From positions 1 through 6,258 of the forward strand of contig JAESPT010000423.1 of assembly GCA_016765515.1 (NCBI GenBank): 6,258 nt of DNA, written 5' to 3'. The DNA comes from Sneathiella sp. Lineage in GTDB: Bacteria > Pseudomonadota > Alphaproteobacteria > Sneathiellales > Sneathiellaceae. Under the pieces are notes generated by a model. The model searched no databases and was not told the origin of the DNA. It worked only from the letters and a program-made list of their open reading frames with translations. The position numbers were made by a program, and so were the translations under genes. Below are positions 6,256 through 6,258 of this stretch, in pieces (within the stretch, counting starts at the first letter, position 1; each line of letters begins with the position of its first letter).

Positions 6256-6258
6256 TTC

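Overview
The window reads as a chromosomal segment of an alphaproteobacterium, probably of the Rhodospirillales/Sneathiellales type. This rests on the DUF3576 lipoprotein (a family known mainly from Alphaproteobacteria), the Gram-negative porin with a C-terminal Phe, and the ThiE-like protein with an RHY motif in place of the usual R-x-K. The lineage is inferred from protein families only, since no rRNA is present.

Layout from left to right: the 3' part of a MATE-family multidrug/Na+ exporter (+, its 5' end lies outside the window); a YggS/PLPBP-family PLP-homeostasis protein (-) that meets the MATE gene tail to tail with overlapping TAA stops; a short divergent intergenic region with a good sigma-70-like promoter for yggS; a divergent ThiE/TenI-like TIM-barrel protein (+); a tandem pair of PAPS-dependent sulfotransferase genes (-), the first intact and the second a pseudogene; a general porin (-) with a strong SD and a clear intrinsic terminator; a 413-bp divergent intergenic region; and a DUF3576 lipoprotein (+) ending three bases before the window edge.

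Most genes look like ordinary housekeeping or envelope genes. The accessory element is the sulfotransferase pair. The intact copy keeps the 5'-phosphosulfate loop, the KTH motif, the 3'-phosphate motif and the C-terminal R-x-G-x-x-G-x-W-K motif. The neighbouring paralog has a +1 frameshift in a CCC run, an in-frame TGA, and no stop at the expected end, so its last frame reads on antisense through the 3' part of the thiE-like gene. I see no CRISPR array, transposase, tRNA or rRNA, and no convincing undescribed multi-gene system. The points most worth a second look are the decaying sulfotransferase, the unusual active site of the ThiE-like protein, and the inverted repeats in the porin/DUF3576 intergenic region.
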